A stretch of DNA of 64,000 nucleotides from Bhargavaea cecembensis. Its GTDB lineage: Bacteria > Bacillota > Bacilli > Bacillales_A > Planococcaceae. Where the stretch lies: the NCBI RefSeq assembly GCF_001619585.1, contig NZ_LQNT01000009.1, forward strand, positions 62,001-126,000. The letters run 5' to 3'. The translations under genes and the position numbers were made by a program. The stretch's first letter is position 1. The number at the start of each line of letters is the position of its first letter. Below are positions 1 through 8,791 of this stretch, piece by piece. The notes beneath the pieces were generated by a model. It saw nothing but the letters and a program-made list of their open reading frames with translations, was not told where the DNA came from and did not search any database.

Positions 1-686
1 TCTTTCGCATCATCCGAAAACGTAGCAATGGATACATGCTTGGCATCACCGTAGACCAGTTTTTCATAAATCTCATCGGAGATGATCCAGATGTCCGCTT
101 CCCTGCAGACTTCAAGGATGTCCCGCAGCTCGTCCTCCGTGTAAATCATCCCCGACGGGTTGCTCGGTGAGTTCAGGATAAACGCTTTCGTCTTGTCCGA
201 TACCGCTTCTTTCAATTGCTGTGCCGTAATCTTGAATCCGGAATCGACAGATCCTTCCACGTGTACGGGCACCCCTCCGGCAAGTTTCACCTGTTCGGGA
301 TAGCTGACCCAGTAAGGAATCGGGATGATGACTTCGTCGCCCGGGTCCAGGATGACCTGGAACAGCGTATAGAGAACGTGCTTCGCCCCGATTCCGACGA
401 GCACCTCAGATGGCTTGTATGTAAGTCCGTGGTCCCTCGACATTTTCCGGATGATGGCATCCTTTAGCTCCGGAAGGCCGCCTGCCGGCGTATATTTCGT
501 CTTGCCTTCCTTCATCGAGGCGTAGGCGGCTTCGATGATGTGGTCCGGAGTATTGTAATCCGGCTCTCCGGCACCGAGTCCGATGACATCGATGCCCTCT
601 TTTTTCATCTGCTTCGCCTTTGCCGTGATCGCGAGCGTCGAAGATGGTGTAAGCGTTTCTGTCCGTTTTGCGAGTCTGCGGTCCAT
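1..686 (-). CDS. aspB: Aspartate aminotransferase AspB, 5' part (cut by window edge)
   Basis: PLP-dependent class I aminotransferase that interconverts aspartate and oxaloacetate using 2-oxoglutarate/glutamate in the cytoplasm. The translation I read from the minus strand starts MDRRLAKRTETLTPS and continues through GAGEPDYNTPDH, TPAGGLPELKDAI, NSPSNPSGM and DEIYEKLVYG, all typical of the N-terminal half of the Bacillus AspB family. About 228 codons are inside the window; the PLP lysine region lies beyond the left edge. The ATG at 686 has an AGGAAGGGG ribosome site just upstream. The gene follows ypmB at 15 bp, matching the dinG-ypmA-ypmB-aspB order of B. subtilis. Identity is secure; the C-terminal half cannot be judged. 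Confidence 0.95.
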   Translation of the reverse strand, partial: MDRRLAKRTETLTPSSTLAITAKAKQMKKEGIDVIGLGAGEPDYNTPDHIIEAAYASMKEGKTKYTPAGGLPELKDAIIRKMSRDHGLTYKPSEVLVGIGAKHVLYTLFQVILDPGDEVIIPIPYWVSYPEQVKLAGGVPVHVEGSVDSGFKITAQQLKEAVSDKTKAFILNSPSNPSGMIYTEDELRDILEVCREADIWIISDEIYEKLVYGDAKHVSIATFSDDAK

Positions 687-701
687 GCCGGGAACCCCTT
701 C

Positions 702-1181
702 CTATAAGTTCAATATTTTCTTGCGCATGCTGCCATCCACAAAATTCATCTGAACATAGTTCAGCTTATCATCCGGCCCGGTAAAAGCCACTTCCCAGAA
801 CGGGCCGGATCCGTCTGTCCCGAGGTGGACGTGGAGAACATCCGAAACATTCATTTCCTCACGTACCGCCGTGAGGGCCTCCTTCGGACTGATGCCGTCC
901 GAGAGAAACACGCCACGGATCTCACCTTTTTTCCCATCAGGAACAAATACTGCCTTGGCGCGACCCTCCTCGTCCTTGCCGAGCACCGTTATGGACGGTT
1001 CCGCCCCGTTCACCGGGTAGGCCCTGGTGATCTCGGCAAGATGGCCTTCTTCGGCCGCACGCGCCTCGGCCCTCTCTTCCGCTTTGCCGATGGGCTTCTG
1101 GGCCTGATAAAAGACGATGACCCCGATGAGCGTGAAGAGAGACAGCGTGAAGATGACGGTAAACCTGATCCAGTTTTTCAT
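702..1181 (-). CDS. ypmB: YpmB/TseB-like membrane-anchored cell-wall protein
   Basis: 159-residue protein with a short basic N-terminus (MKNWIR) followed by one hydrophobic segment at about residues 6-24, then a soluble, presumably extracytoplasmic part ending MRKKILNL. It corresponds in length and position to YpmB, called TseB in B. subtilis, a DUF5590/PepSY-like protein linked to penicillin-binding protein function and cell elongation; that role is from family knowledge. I chose the ATG at 1181 because an AGGAC site precedes it and the first in-frame start upstream would run into ypmA. It sits 7 bp after ypmA and 15 bp before aspB, so it is most likely co-transcribed with dinG. Confidence 0.85.
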   Translation of the reverse strand: MKNWIRFTVIFTLSLFTLIGVIVFYQAQKPIGKAEERAEARAAEEGHLAEITRAYPVNGAEPSITVLGKDEEGRAKAVFVPDGKKGEIRGVFLSDGISPKEALTAVREEMNVSDVLHVHLGTDGSGPFWEVAFTGPDDKLNYVQMNFVDGSMRKKILNL

Positions 1182-1188
1182 GACGCGG

Positions 1189-1359
1189 TCACGTCCTGTA
1201 GATCGTGAAAACAGCCGTCTCCTGATCATCCGGGTCGAGTGCAAGGCCGAACATCAGGTCGTCTTCCTTCAATGTCCGGTTGAGCGCATCGACGATTTTA
1301 TAGAGGTCCGGCTGATACTTGACCTTGACCGTGTTCACAATTTCAATTCTGCTTTCCAT
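1189..1359 (-). CDS. ypmA: YpmA, conserved small protein of unknown function
   Basis: 56-residue protein beginning MESRIEIVNTVKV and containing LNRTLKEDDLMFGLALD and FTIYRT, close to what I recall of B. subtilis YpmA (also 56 residues, DUF4264). No membrane segment or catalytic motif is visible, and the function is unknown. The start at 1359 is supported by an AGAAGG/GGCAGG stretch upstream; an in-frame ATG at 1383 would overlap the dinG stop and is less likely. The gene lies between dinG and ypmB on the same strand, and the tight spacing suggests a shared transcript. Confidence 0.85.
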   Translation of the reverse strand: MESRIEIVNTVKVKYQPDLYKIVDALNRTLKEDDLMFGLALDPDDQETAVFTIYRT

Positions 1360-1379
1360 ATTAGACCTGCCTTCTGTCT

Positions 1380-4166
1380 TCATACTTCGTCATTATACCA
1401 ACTTTCCAATTCAATCACCATATCACCGAGTCCGACTTTCTTGACCGGAACCGGGGGCAATGCCCGGATAAACTCGCCGCCGTATGATTTCTTTTCGATC
1501 CTGCGGTCCAGCACAATGTAGGCGCCCCGGTCGGATGTTGAGCGGATCAGCCGGCCGAACCCCTGACGGAACTTGATGATGGCCTCCGGAAGGGAAAGTT
1601 CCTGGAACGGGTTTTTTCCCGAGGCGGCGACTTTTGCAGCTCGGGCCTTGAACAGCGGGTTCTCCGGAGAACTGAACGGCAGCCGGACCACAATGACCGC
1701 TGCGAGTGCATCACCCGGCGCATCCACGCCTTCCCAGAAGCTGTCCGTGCCGAACAGGACAGAATGGCTGAACCGCTGGAAGGACTTTAGAAGGCGCATC
1801 CGGCTTCCCGGCGTGATTCCCTGTGCGATCAGCATGTATTCCGCGAGCAGCTCGCTGTCCACGATCAGCTCATATGTCTTCCTCAGCATGTCATGGGAGG
1901 TAAAGAGCACAAAGCATCTTCCTCCCGTCGCGATCACTGCCTGGACGACGGCATCCGCAACGGATTCGATATACTCCTGCTGCGGCACGTTCAGGATATC
2001 CGGCATATCACTCACGATGAACATTTTTGCCCCCCGGTAAAATTCCGGCGGAGCCGTAAACTTTCGGATTTCAACCGCCCCGGGAAGGCCGATCTGATCA
2101 GCGATAAACCGCTCCCGTCCCGGAAGAGAAAGGGTCCCCGATGTCCAGATCACGCCGAACTGCCCGTCCGGGTTCACCGCTTTTCGGATCATGCCGGAAA
2201 CGTCGGCCGGCTGCCGGACGATTTTCAGACTGCCCGGGATGCTCCTCATATCCGCCTCGATCCAGGCAGCCGCGTCATCCAGTCCGGACGGGCCGAACAG
2301 TTCCATCCATCCGGCCGCCTGCAGTCGGATTTCGCGGATCCAGTGCTGCCACTCCGACAGGAATCTGGCTTCTTCAGGCTCGATGCGCCCGGCTGAAACA
2401 AGCGGTGAAGTAAGTTCCGTCACCTTGTCCAGATACGCATACAACTGCTCGCCTGCCTCCCTGCAGAGCGGGATGAGCTGTTCAAGATCAGCAAGTGCGT
2501 AGGTCCGTTTTTGTTCATGCGGGCGGTCTTCGCCCAAAGTCTGAATCAGCATCTGAATACCCTCAAATGCGTGATCGAATGCGTCCATTGCCCGATCATA
2601 CATCTCCCCCGCCCGGACGGCTTCCCGTTCGCCGGGAATGCCTGTTTTGCGGGCCAGCGAAACAAACCGGTCCTGAAGGAGCCCTTCACCGGACCTGCCC
2701 ATCTGGCCGAGTGTGTACTTGAAGTCCGTGTAGGAAAAGAGAGTTTCTGCATGAGACCGCGCCGCCGTGATGAACTGATGGGCTTCATCAATGACCATTC
2801 CCGACAGATGCGGAAACGGCGAATGGTTGCGGTCCTGAGCCGACAGGAGCATGGCATGATTGGTGATGATCAGATCCGCGTTTCGCGCGCAATTCAGGGA
2901 ACGGAGATAAAAGTCAAGCTTCTCCAGTTCCCCGTCACGGACGGCCGCCCGGTACTTACGGATCTTGTCAAGGAACAGCCCGCCCCCTCCTGATACGTTG
3001 AGTTCCTCCAAGTCTCCGGTCTCGGTTCCTGACAGCCAGACCACCACCTGCAAAATGGCAAGAGTCTCGTCATAGGATTCATCTGTCGCCGCCAGGATGC
3101 CAGCAAACCGCTCGAGATCAATATAGTGTCCTACCCCTTTCAGAAGCGCTGAAAGCAGCGGCACACCAAGTGCCCGTTCCACTTTCTCCATGTCCCGGCC
3201 GATAATCTGTTCGGTCAGATGGTTGGTATAGGTGCTGATGACAGCCGGTTTTCCTTCCCGGAGGGCGTGCACCGCTGCCGGAAGGAGATAGGCGAATGTC
3301 TTGCCGATACCGGTCGCAGCTTCTGCCGCGAACTCGGACTTTGACTCGAGGGTACGGTACACCGCATCCATCATCGCGGATTGGGCCGGACGCTCCTCGT
3401 ACGGCTCAAAAGCATTCCGGAACAGCGATTCCTTTTCATGCGGGTCTTCGGGATACACAATATCGGCGTTAATACGGTTTTTTTGTGGAACCGGCTCTTT
3501 CATCGCGATGCCTTTCCAGATCCTGTAACCGCCTTCCCCTGTGGCCTGACTGCGCTTTTTCTTGAGTGCGCCGTAGAACAGTGAACTCAGGTCTGACTTG
3601 AGCCGGAATGACCGTTTATGAAGGATGGAAAGCGTCGGCTCCGGCAGCCGGATGGTCTCTTTCTGGAGACGGATCAGGAGCTCCGCAGTCGCCTTGGCAT
3701 CCTCAATCGCGCGATGGGCATTTTCCAGGCTGATGCCGAATTCCGCGGAAATATCCTGCAGCTTGAAACTTGCCGCAGAAGGACGGATGATTTTTGCAAG
3801 TTCAACGGTATCAACTGTTTCCCCGCTCCATTTCGGCAGCCCCGCCCGCCGGAATTCATGTTGCAGAAATGGCAGGTCGAACGAAACATTGTGCGCGACA
3901 AACACACATCCCTCCAGCCATTCCCTGATTTCGGCCGCCCGGTCCTCGAACAGCGGGGCACCTGCCACGTCTTGGTCACGGATTCCGGTCAGGCTGCTGA
4001 TGAAGGCAGGAATCTTCCGTCCGGGATTCAGGAAGGTGGAGTACGTTTTTGTCACAGCCCCGTTTTCCACGAGGGCCATCCCGATTTCGATCATCCTGTC
4101 TCCGCTTTTCGGTGAATGACCGGTCGTTTCGAGATCCACGACCGCATATCGTTTTCCATCCATCAT
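1380..4166 (-). CDS. dinG: DinG-family 3'-5' exonuclease/helicase-like ATPase
   Basis: 928-residue protein joining two modules. The N-terminal part carries a DEDD exonuclease with VVDLETTG, VAHNVSFDLPFL and HRAIEDAKATAEL. The C-terminal part is an XPD/DinG superfamily-2 ATPase with a Walker A (TGIGKTFAYLLPA), a DEAH box (VIDEAHQF), FGTDSFWEGVDAPG and QGFGRLIRS. Firmicute DinG proteins act as 3'-5' exonucleases on single-stranded DNA or RNA. As in those, I see only a single cysteine (SLNCARNADLI) where Enterobacterial DinG has a four-cysteine Fe-S cluster, so helicase activity is doubtful. The start is uncertain: MMDGKRYAVVDLE at 4166 fits the family length, and ATG 4172 or upstream codons are alternatives with weak ribosome sites. 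Confidence 0.93.
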   Translation of the reverse strand: MMDGKRYAVVDLETTGHSPKSGDRMIEIGMALVENGAVTKTYSTFLNPGRKIPAFISSLTGIRDQDVAGAPLFEDRAAEIREWLEGCVFVAHNVSFDLPFLQHEFRRAGLPKWSGETVDTVELAKIIRPSAASFKLQDISAEFGISLENAHRAIEDAKATAELLIRLQKETIRLPEPTLSILHKRSFRLKSDLSSLFYGALKKKRSQATGEGGYRIWKGIAMKEPVPQKNRINADIVYPEDPHEKESLFRNAFEPYEERPAQSAMMDAVYRTLESKSEFAAEAATGIGKTFAYLLPAAVHALREGKPAVISTYTNHLTEQIIGRDMEKVERALGVPLLSALLKGVGHYIDLERFAGILAATDESYDETLAILQVVVWLSGTETGDLEELNVSGGGGLFLDKIRKYRAAVRDGELEKLDFYLRSLNCARNADLIITNHAMLLSAQDRNHSPFPHLSGMVIDEAHQFITAARSHAETLFSYTDFKYTLGQMGRSGEGLLQDRFVSLARKTGIPGEREAVRAGEMYDRAMDAFDHAFEGIQMLIQTLGEDRPHEQKRTYALADLEQLIPLCREAGEQLYAYLDKVTELTSPLVSAGRIEPEEARFLSEWQHWIREIRLQAAGWMELFGPSGLDDAAAWIEADMRSIPGSLKIVRQPADVSGMIRKAVNPDGQFGVIWTSGTLSLPGRERFIADQIGLPGAVEIRKFTAPPEFYRGAKMFIVSDMPDILNVPQQEYIESVADAVVQAVIATGGRCFVLFTSHDMLRKTYELIVDSELLAEYMLIAQGITPGSRMRLLKSFQRFSHSVLFGTDSFWEGVDAPGDALAAVIVVRLPFSSPENPLFKARAAKVAASGKNPFQELSLPEAIIKFRQGFGRLIRSTSDRGAYIVLDRRIEKKSYGGEFIRALPPVPVKKVGLGDMVIELESWYNDEV

Positions 4167-4274
4167 TATCATCTCGCTGTCCGTCGGTGTCTTACGGAAA
4201 TTGTACCACATCCGGGGCTTTGAATCGTCTGACCGGCTGCCTAAAGTGTGAACTGCCCCAAGCCAAACAAAAGA

Positions 4275-4300
4275 ACTCCCGAAGCACAGGAATCGGGAGT
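4275..4300 (-). terminator. Rho-independent terminator after panD
   Basis: Eight-base stem (ACTCCCGA / TCGGGAGT) with a 10-base loop just after the panD stop, followed on the minus strand by TTCTTTTGTTTGG. It separates the pan operon from dinG. Confidence 0.75.
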
Positions 4301-4306
4301 CCCATT

Positions 4307-4690
4307 TCAATAGACTGTCGCTTCCGGCTCATGGCCGACGATGGCGTCAATCCTGTTGTTTTCGCCCATCAGGACGATGTTCGGTGTATGCTGTTCGGCT
4401 TCTTTCCCATCGACATGGACGTAGCTCAGAATGATGACAATGTCTCCGGGCTGGACCAGGCGTGCGGCTGCCCCGTTGACGCAGATGACCCCGCTGCCGC
4501 GGCTGCCCTCGATGATATAGGTTTCAAAACGTGCCCCGTTGTTGTTGTTTACGACCTGGACTTTCTCGTTCGGAAGCATGCGGGCCGCATCCAGAATGTC
4601 ACGGTCGATCGTGATGCTGCCCACATAGTTCAGGTTGGCCTCCGTGACAGAGGCACGGTGGATTTTTCCGTTCAGCATCATTCTCATCAT
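4307..4690 (-). CDS. panD: Aspartate 1-decarboxylase PanD (pyruvoyl enzyme)
   Basis: 127-residue proenzyme that makes beta-alanine from L-aspartate for pantothenate synthesis. The self-cleavage site Gly24-Ser25 is present in [10 protein letters not shown]; Ser25 becomes the pyruvoyl group. Other family signatures include [15 protein letters not shown] and [17 protein letters not shown]. The length equals that of the usual bacterial PanD. Its ATG overlaps the panC stop by four bases, so translation is probably coupled. Last gene of panBCD, with a terminator immediately after it. Confidence 0.97.
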   Translation of the reverse strand: MMRMMLNGKIHRASVTEANLNYVGSITIDRDILDAARMLPNEKVQVVNNNNGARFETYIIEGSRGSGVICVNGAAARLVQPGDIVIILSYVHVDGKEAEQHTPNIVLMGENNRIDAIVGHEPEATVY

Positions 4691-5559
4691 GATGTCTTCC
4701 CCTCCATTGTGACCAGGACATTGTCGATCAGGCGCGCTCCGGAAAAGCGGACCGCTGCGGCGATAATCGCTTCCCGCGATTCCGGATTCAGCGGGCGGAG
4801 CGACGGATATTCGAGGATTTCCGCATAATCGGTCTCCGCTGCCGGGATGCGCCCGAGAGTGTTGCGGACCATGCCGAGCACGAGTTCCGGATCGCCGGAC
4901 TCCCGCAGCACCCTTGCGCCATCTTTCAGTGCTGCATAAATGGCAGGGGCCTCCTGCCGTTCTTCATGCGAGAGCCGGACATTGCGCGAGCTTTTCGCGA
5001 GGCCATCCTCTTCCCGGACAGTAGGCACACGGCGGATCTCAAGCTGGAAGTTGTAATTCCTGACAAACGTTTCGATAATGGCCAGCTGCTGTGCGTCCTT
5101 CTGGCCAAAGTAGGCCCGTTCAGGCCGGGTTATGTGGAACAGCTTCGTGAGGACTTTCAGGACGCCGTCAAAGTGGCCCGGACGGCTCGCGCCGCACAGT
5201 ACGTCCGCCTGCCTGCCGGGCAGAATCCGGATGTCGCTGTCTTCCGGATACATCTCCTCCGGCGACGGATGGAACAGGATGTCGACACCCGCCTTTTCCG
5301 CAAGTGCCGCATCCCGCTCCAGATCCCTCGGATAGCTGTCGAAATCTTCCCCGGGACCGAATTGTGCTGGATTCACAAAGATGCTCATGACCACGACGTC
5401 ATTTTCTTTTCTGGCTTCACCCGCAAGCGCCAGATGCCCGTCATGAAGATAGCCCATTGTCGGGACGAAACCGACGCTTTTCCCTTCCGAAGCCAGGCGG
5501 CGTGCCGCTGCGGCCATGTCCGCCACTTTCTCAATGTGTCTCAACGGGATCGCCTCCAT
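4687..5559 (-). CDS. panC: Pantothenate synthetase PanC
   Basis: 290-residue enzyme that condenses pantoate with beta-alanine using ATP via a pantoyl-adenylate. The HIGH-like ATP-binding motif is seen in [14 protein letters not shown], and the KMSKS-type region is near [22 protein letters not shown] is also characteristic. The start at 5559 has an AGGAAGAGGCAGG site but lies 29 bases inside the 3' end of panB, which is a longer overlap than usual; a later in-frame start would remove residues before the conserved core only slightly. The stop overlaps the panD start. Confidence 0.96.
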   Translation of the reverse strand: MEAIPLRHIEKVADMAAAARRLASEGKSVGFVPTMGYLHDGHLALAGEARKENDVVVMSIFVNPAQFGPGEDFDSYPRDLERDAALAEKAGVDILFHPSPEEMYPEDSDIRILPGRQADVLCGASRPGHFDGVLKVLTKLFHITRPERAYFGQKDAQQLAIIETFVRNYNFQLEIRRVPTVREEDGLAKSSRNVRLSHEERQEAPAIYAALKDGARVLRESGDPELVLGMVRNTLGRIPAAETDYAEILEYPSLRPLNPESREAIIAAAVRFSGARLIDNVLVTMEGKTS

Positions 5560-6379
5560 ACAGTTTGCCTGCCTCTTCCTCTTTCATCGTAAAGCGGTGG
5601 GCATCGGAAGGGAAGGAGCCTTTCCTTACTGCTTCCGCGTAGGCTGCGATGCCGTCCCGTATCGGCGTACCGGCGTCGGCGAACTGTCGGACGAACTTCG
5701 GCACATGGTGGCTGCCGTATCCGATCAGGTCATGAAAGACGAGCACTTGGCCGTCTGTTTCCGCGCCGGCTCCGATTCCGATTACCGGAATGGACAGTTC
5801 TTTGGTAATCCGGCCGGCAAGCTGGTGAGGAATGCATTCGAGGACGAGCATGCAGGCACCGGCGTCCTGCACTTCCTTCGCCTCCCGGATCAGCCGGAGC
5901 GCATCTTCAGCGGTCTTTCCCTGCACCTTGTAGCCGCCTGTCACGCCTGCCGACTGCGGCAGGAGACCGAGATGCGCAACGACCGGAATTCCGGCTGTCA
6001 CCAGTCTCCGGATGGCATCCGTCACAATGCCCGCCCCTTCCAGCTTCAAAGCGTCCGCTCCGGTTTCCCGGAACACGCGGACCCCGGCTTCAACTGTCCG
6101 GTCGAGGCTCCCGTGATAAGTGCCGAATGGCATGTCTACTACTGTGAACGCCTGCCCTGCCCCGCGCCTGACCGCCTTGCCGTGATGGATCATGTCCTCC
6201 AGTGTCACCGGCACGGTCGACTCATAGCCGAGCACGACCATCCCGAGTGAATCTCCGACCAGTAATACATCGATTCCGCTTTCGGCAGCCATTTTCGCGG
6301 TCGGATAGTCGTACGCGGTCATCATGGCGATCTTCTCGCCATGCTGTTTTTTCTTCATCAGGTCTGCAGTAGTTGTCAT
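5531..6379 (-). CDS. panB: 3-methyl-2-oxobutanoate hydroxymethyltransferase PanB
   Basis: 282-residue first enzyme of pantothenate synthesis, transferring a hydroxymethyl group from 5,10-methylene-tetrahydrofolate to ketoisovalerate. Family motifs include [32 protein letters not shown] and HLGLLPQS. I chose ATG 6379 because AGGAGA is placed 8 bases upstream; upstream in-frame codons would translate the leader hairpin. It heads panBCD and is preceded by a roughly 210-base structured leader with a terminator hairpin only about 30 bases before the start, so expression is probably controlled by transcription attenuation. Confidence 0.97.
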   Translation of the reverse strand: MTTTADLMKKKQHGEKIAMMTAYDYPTAKMAAESGIDVLLVGDSLGMVVLGYESTVPVTLEDMIHHGKAVRRGAGQAFTVVDMPFGTYHGSLDRTVEAGVRVFRETGADALKLEGAGIVTDAIRRLVTAGIPVVAHLGLLPQSAGVTGGYKVQGKTAEDALRLIREAKEVQDAGACMLVLECIPHQLAGRITKELSIPVIGIGAGAETDGQVLVFHDLIGYGSHHVPKFVRQFADAGTPIRDGIAAYAEAVRKGSFPSDAHRFTMKEEEAGKLYGGDPVETH

Positions 6380-6409
6380 TGTTCTTCTCCTTTCCTGGAG
6401 AAAACCAAA

Positions 6410-6441
6410 AGCCCTTCCACCAAAAAAATGGCAGAAGGGCT
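6410..6441 (-). terminator. Leader terminator/attenuator upstream of panB
   Basis: Inverted repeat AGCCCTTC / GAAGGGCT (6410-6417 with 6434-6441), with an inner CCA/TGG pairing and T-rich loop, followed on the minus strand by TTTTGGTTTTC. It ends about 30 bases before the panB start and just upstream of its ribosome site, a typical place for an attenuator. It could also simply terminate read-through from birA. Confidence 0.6.
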
Positions 6442-6461
6442 GAATAAGCATTCCGGTCTTC

Positions 6462-6545
6462 TCCGTCCCTGTCTTTTCGGATCAAGGCGGACCAAGTCTA
6501 TTTGCGGCCGGTCCCGTTTCGGGATGGCTTCGCTTTTCCGGTCAA
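6462..6545 (-). ncRNA. Candidate pan RNA motif (tandem) in panB leader
   Basis: Two copies of a 15-base element, TTGACCGGAAAAGCG (6545-6531) and TTGATCCGAAAAGAC (6485-6471), lie 60 bases apart in the panB leader. The second sits in the loop of a stem formed by 6491-6483 with 6471-6462 (TCCGCCTTG against CAGGG-A-CGGA) that leaves one bulged A. The published pan motif occurs upstream of panB in Bacillota, often as tandem stem-loops with bulged adenosines, which fits. The match is from memory of that description and was not scored against the Rfam model. Confidence 0.5.
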
Positions 6546-6596
6546 TCAGCTCGTTTCAGGTGCAGTTCAGTTATGATACCGCCCTTCTCCGCCTCC

Positions 6597-6626
6597 AATA
6601 TAGCAGAAAGCGGTTTTAGGGCGCAA
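6597..6626 (-). promoter_or_regulatory. Candidate sigma-A promoter for panBCD
   Basis: TTGCGC at 6626-6621 and TATATT at 6602-6597 with an 18-base spacer, straddling the end of birA. Transcription from here would give a leader of about 210 bases, containing the tandem motif and attenuator. Confidence 0.4.
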
Positions 6627-6630
6627 GAGG

Positions 6631-7620
6631 CTATTCTGCCGGCTCGATGTCTGCAGAATAAATGCCGCGGATGCGGCCGTCTTCCGTACGGATCTCCAGC
6701 ACACCGTCTTCTGTGATGCCGATGGCCGTTCCGGTCACGGTCTCCCGCATCATGACCGCGTTCACTTTCCTGCCGATCGTATCGGAGTTTTCCTCCCACA
6801 GTCCCTTGATGGGTGCGAATCCCTCTTCAAGATACAGCCTGGAGTAGAAGCCGATGTTCCGCAGTACCGCGGCTGCCAATGCAGCACGGTCAACCGGCTG
6901 TCCTGATTCGATCCGGATCGAGGTCGCGATATCCGCCAGCTCTTCCGGGAAGTCTTCCGGCTCCTGGTTTACATTGATGCCGGTACCGATGATGATCGCC
7001 TGGACACGGTCGGGTTCGGCCTGAAGTTCGGTCAGGATTCCCGTCACCTTTCTTCCGCCGATCAGCAAATCATTCGGCCACTTGATGCGCACTTCCACAT
7101 CCGCCGTCTCGCGGATGGCCCGGCAGATGGAAACAGCGGCAATCAGGGTGAACTGCGGTGCCCGGTGCGGCGGAATGTCAGGCTTGAGGATGACACTCAT
7201 CCAGATTCCCTTGCCGGCAGTGGATGACCACGGCCTGGCAAGCCGTCCGCGTCCCTCCGTCTGCTCCTCCGCGACGATCACCGTACCGTCAGGAGCGCCG
7301 TTTTGCGCTTCCCTGTGGGCGATCGGCATCGTGGAGCCGACTGTTTCAAAGTAGATGATTTCGCTGACGAACGAATCATCCTTCAGGTGCTTGCGCAGCA
7401 GCGCGGGTGTCAGCCGGTCCGGTGAAGCCTCGAGCACATACCCCTTTTTCCGGATGGATCGGACAGTGTAGCCCTCCTCCTCCAGTTCGCGCACCCACTT
7501 CCAGACCGCCGTACGGGAAACACCCGCCTCATCGGCCAGCATTTGTCCGGAGACCGGCTCTCCGCCTGCCTCCATGAGCCGCCTGAGCAGGCTTTCTTTA
7601 TCCTTCACTTTCAATTCCAT
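6631..7620 (-). CDS. birA: Biotin-protein ligase / biotin repressor BirA
   Basis: 329-residue bifunctional class II BirA. The N-terminal winged helix is visible in GQMLADEAGVSRTAVWKWVRELEEEGY (about residues 20-47) and binds biotin operon operators. The ligase domain has EEQTEGRGRLARPW (biotinyl-AMP loop), IKWPNDLLIGGRKVTGIL and GTGINVN. It attaches biotin to acetyl-CoA and pyruvate carboxylase subunits. The ATG at 7620 has AGGATGG seven bases upstream and overlaps the cca stop by 23 bases. Length equals that of Bacillus BirA. Confidence 0.96.
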   Translation of the reverse strand: MELKVKDKESLLRRLMEAGGEPVSGQMLADEAGVSRTAVWKWVRELEEEGYTVRSIRKKGYVLEASPDRLTPALLRKHLKDDSFVSEIIYFETVGSTMPIAHREAQNGAPDGTVIVAEEQTEGRGRLARPWSSTAGKGIWMSVILKPDIPPHRAPQFTLIAAVSICRAIRETADVEVRIKWPNDLLIGGRKVTGILTELQAEPDRVQAIIIGTGINVNQEPEDFPEELADIATSIRIESGQPVDRAALAAAVLRNIGFYSRLYLEEGFAPIKGLWEENSDTIGRKVNAVMMRETVTGTAIGITEDGVLEIRTEDGRIRGIYSADIEPAE

Positions 7621-8791
7621 CTAAAAACCATCCTTTGATGTCTTCCCGGGTGTTCTTCAAATACCCGGTGACGACCTCTTCCTCGATGTTTGACAGCCAC
7701 TTTTTCACCCATGGTCCGCCCTTCTTCCCTGACCACGCGATCAGGTCATTCCCGGTGATGGCGAGTTCCCTCAGGGAAGTGATCGGAAGCTCTCTTATTA
7801 GAGAACTGATCATCTGGGGTTCGTCCGGCATTCCGGACTTCCCTGTCAGGTGGGCGATCCGAGACCCTGCGATAAGCGCCGGCTCCGGCAGCCGGTATGC
7901 ATCCATCGGACTGTATGAGCGTTCCGAGCGGATTTCGCAGGACGTGAGGATGTCTCTTACAGAACGCTTCTCTGCGTTCGACAGTTTAAATGGATTCCCG
8001 TCCTGCAATCCGGCCATATGATAGAGAAGCGCCCAGCCCTCTACCGGTTGGGAGGGCTTGCCGAATTTCTCCCAGATGCCGAGGTTCGTTCCGGAAAATG
8101 CCCGGTCCATTAGCGGAAGGTGCCCGGCGAGTCCTGTCTCCGCCATCACTTGTGCTGCCAGGCCCGCCCTTCCGCTTGTCCAGATCTTGTCCATTTCCAT
8201 CTTGATTCGCTCCACTGACACATGACGGATGCTTACGGCATGCCTGCTGATTGCCATCTTTGTCTCCGGTTCGATTTGAAAGCCCGTTTTTGCTGCAAAA
8301 CGTACAGCCCGGAGCATCCTGAGTGCATCTTCCCCGAATCGTTCGTCCGGATTGCCCACCGCACGGATGATTCCCAGCCGGATGTCCTCCTCGCCGCCGA
8401 ACGGGTCATAGAGGGAGCCGTCACCCCGGATCGCGATCGCATTCATCGTAAAATCGCGGCGGCGTAGGTCCTCTCTAAGAGAAGTCACATATTCAACATG
8501 GTCAGGACGACGGTGGTCGGTATAAGTGCCTTCTGTCCGGTAGGTCGTCACCTCGACCGTCGGTGCCGGGTCAAGGACCATCACCGTGCCGTGGGCGATG
8601 CCGACATCAGCCGTTTTCGGGAAGATCGCCTTGACCTCTTCCGGCAATGCCGCCGTCGCGACATCCACGTCATGTGCCGGCAGCCCCATCAGCCGATCGC
8701 GGACGGCGCCGCCGACAATCACCGCCTCATGGCCGGCATCCCTGAGCCGGTCAACGACTTCAAAGGCTGCCTCCCAGTGCTTGTCCGTCAA
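7598..8791 (-). CDS. cca: CCA-adding tRNA nucleotidyltransferase
   Basis: 397-residue class II nucleotidyltransferase that builds or repairs the 3' CCA end of tRNA. The head domain shows GGAVRDRLMGLPAHDVDVA with the catalytic Asp pair, VTTYRTEG and RRDFTMNAIAI; the neck has DALRMLRAVRFAAKTGF. The start is a TTG at 8791 whose last bases overlap the bshA stop (TTGA), implying translational coupling. Length and order (bshA-cca-birA) match Bacillus. Confidence 0.95.
   Translation of the reverse strand: MTDKHWEAAFEVVDRLRDAGHEAVIVGGAVRDRLMGLPAHDVDVATAALPEEVKAIFPKTADVGIAHGTVMVLDPAPTVEVTTYRTEGTYTDHRRPDHVEYVTSLREDLRRRDFTMNAIAIRGDGSLYDPFGGEEDIRLGIIRAVGNPDERFGEDALRMLRAVRFAAKTGFQIEPETKMAISRHAVSIRHVSVERIKMEMDKIWTSGRAGLAAQVMAETGLAGHLPLMDRAFSGTNLGIWEKFGKPSQPVEGWALLYHMAGLQDGNPFKLSNAEKRSVRDILTSCEIRSERSYSPMDAYRLPEPALIAGSRIAHLTGKSGMPDEPQMISSLIRELPITSLRELAITGNDLIAWSGKKGGPWVKKWLSNIEEEVVTGYLKNTREDIKGWFLDGIESEG

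Noticed and set aside
4049-4828. Plus-strand frame spanning the dinG 5' end and panD
   Set aside because: Crosses the panD terminator and lies opposite genes with certain identity.
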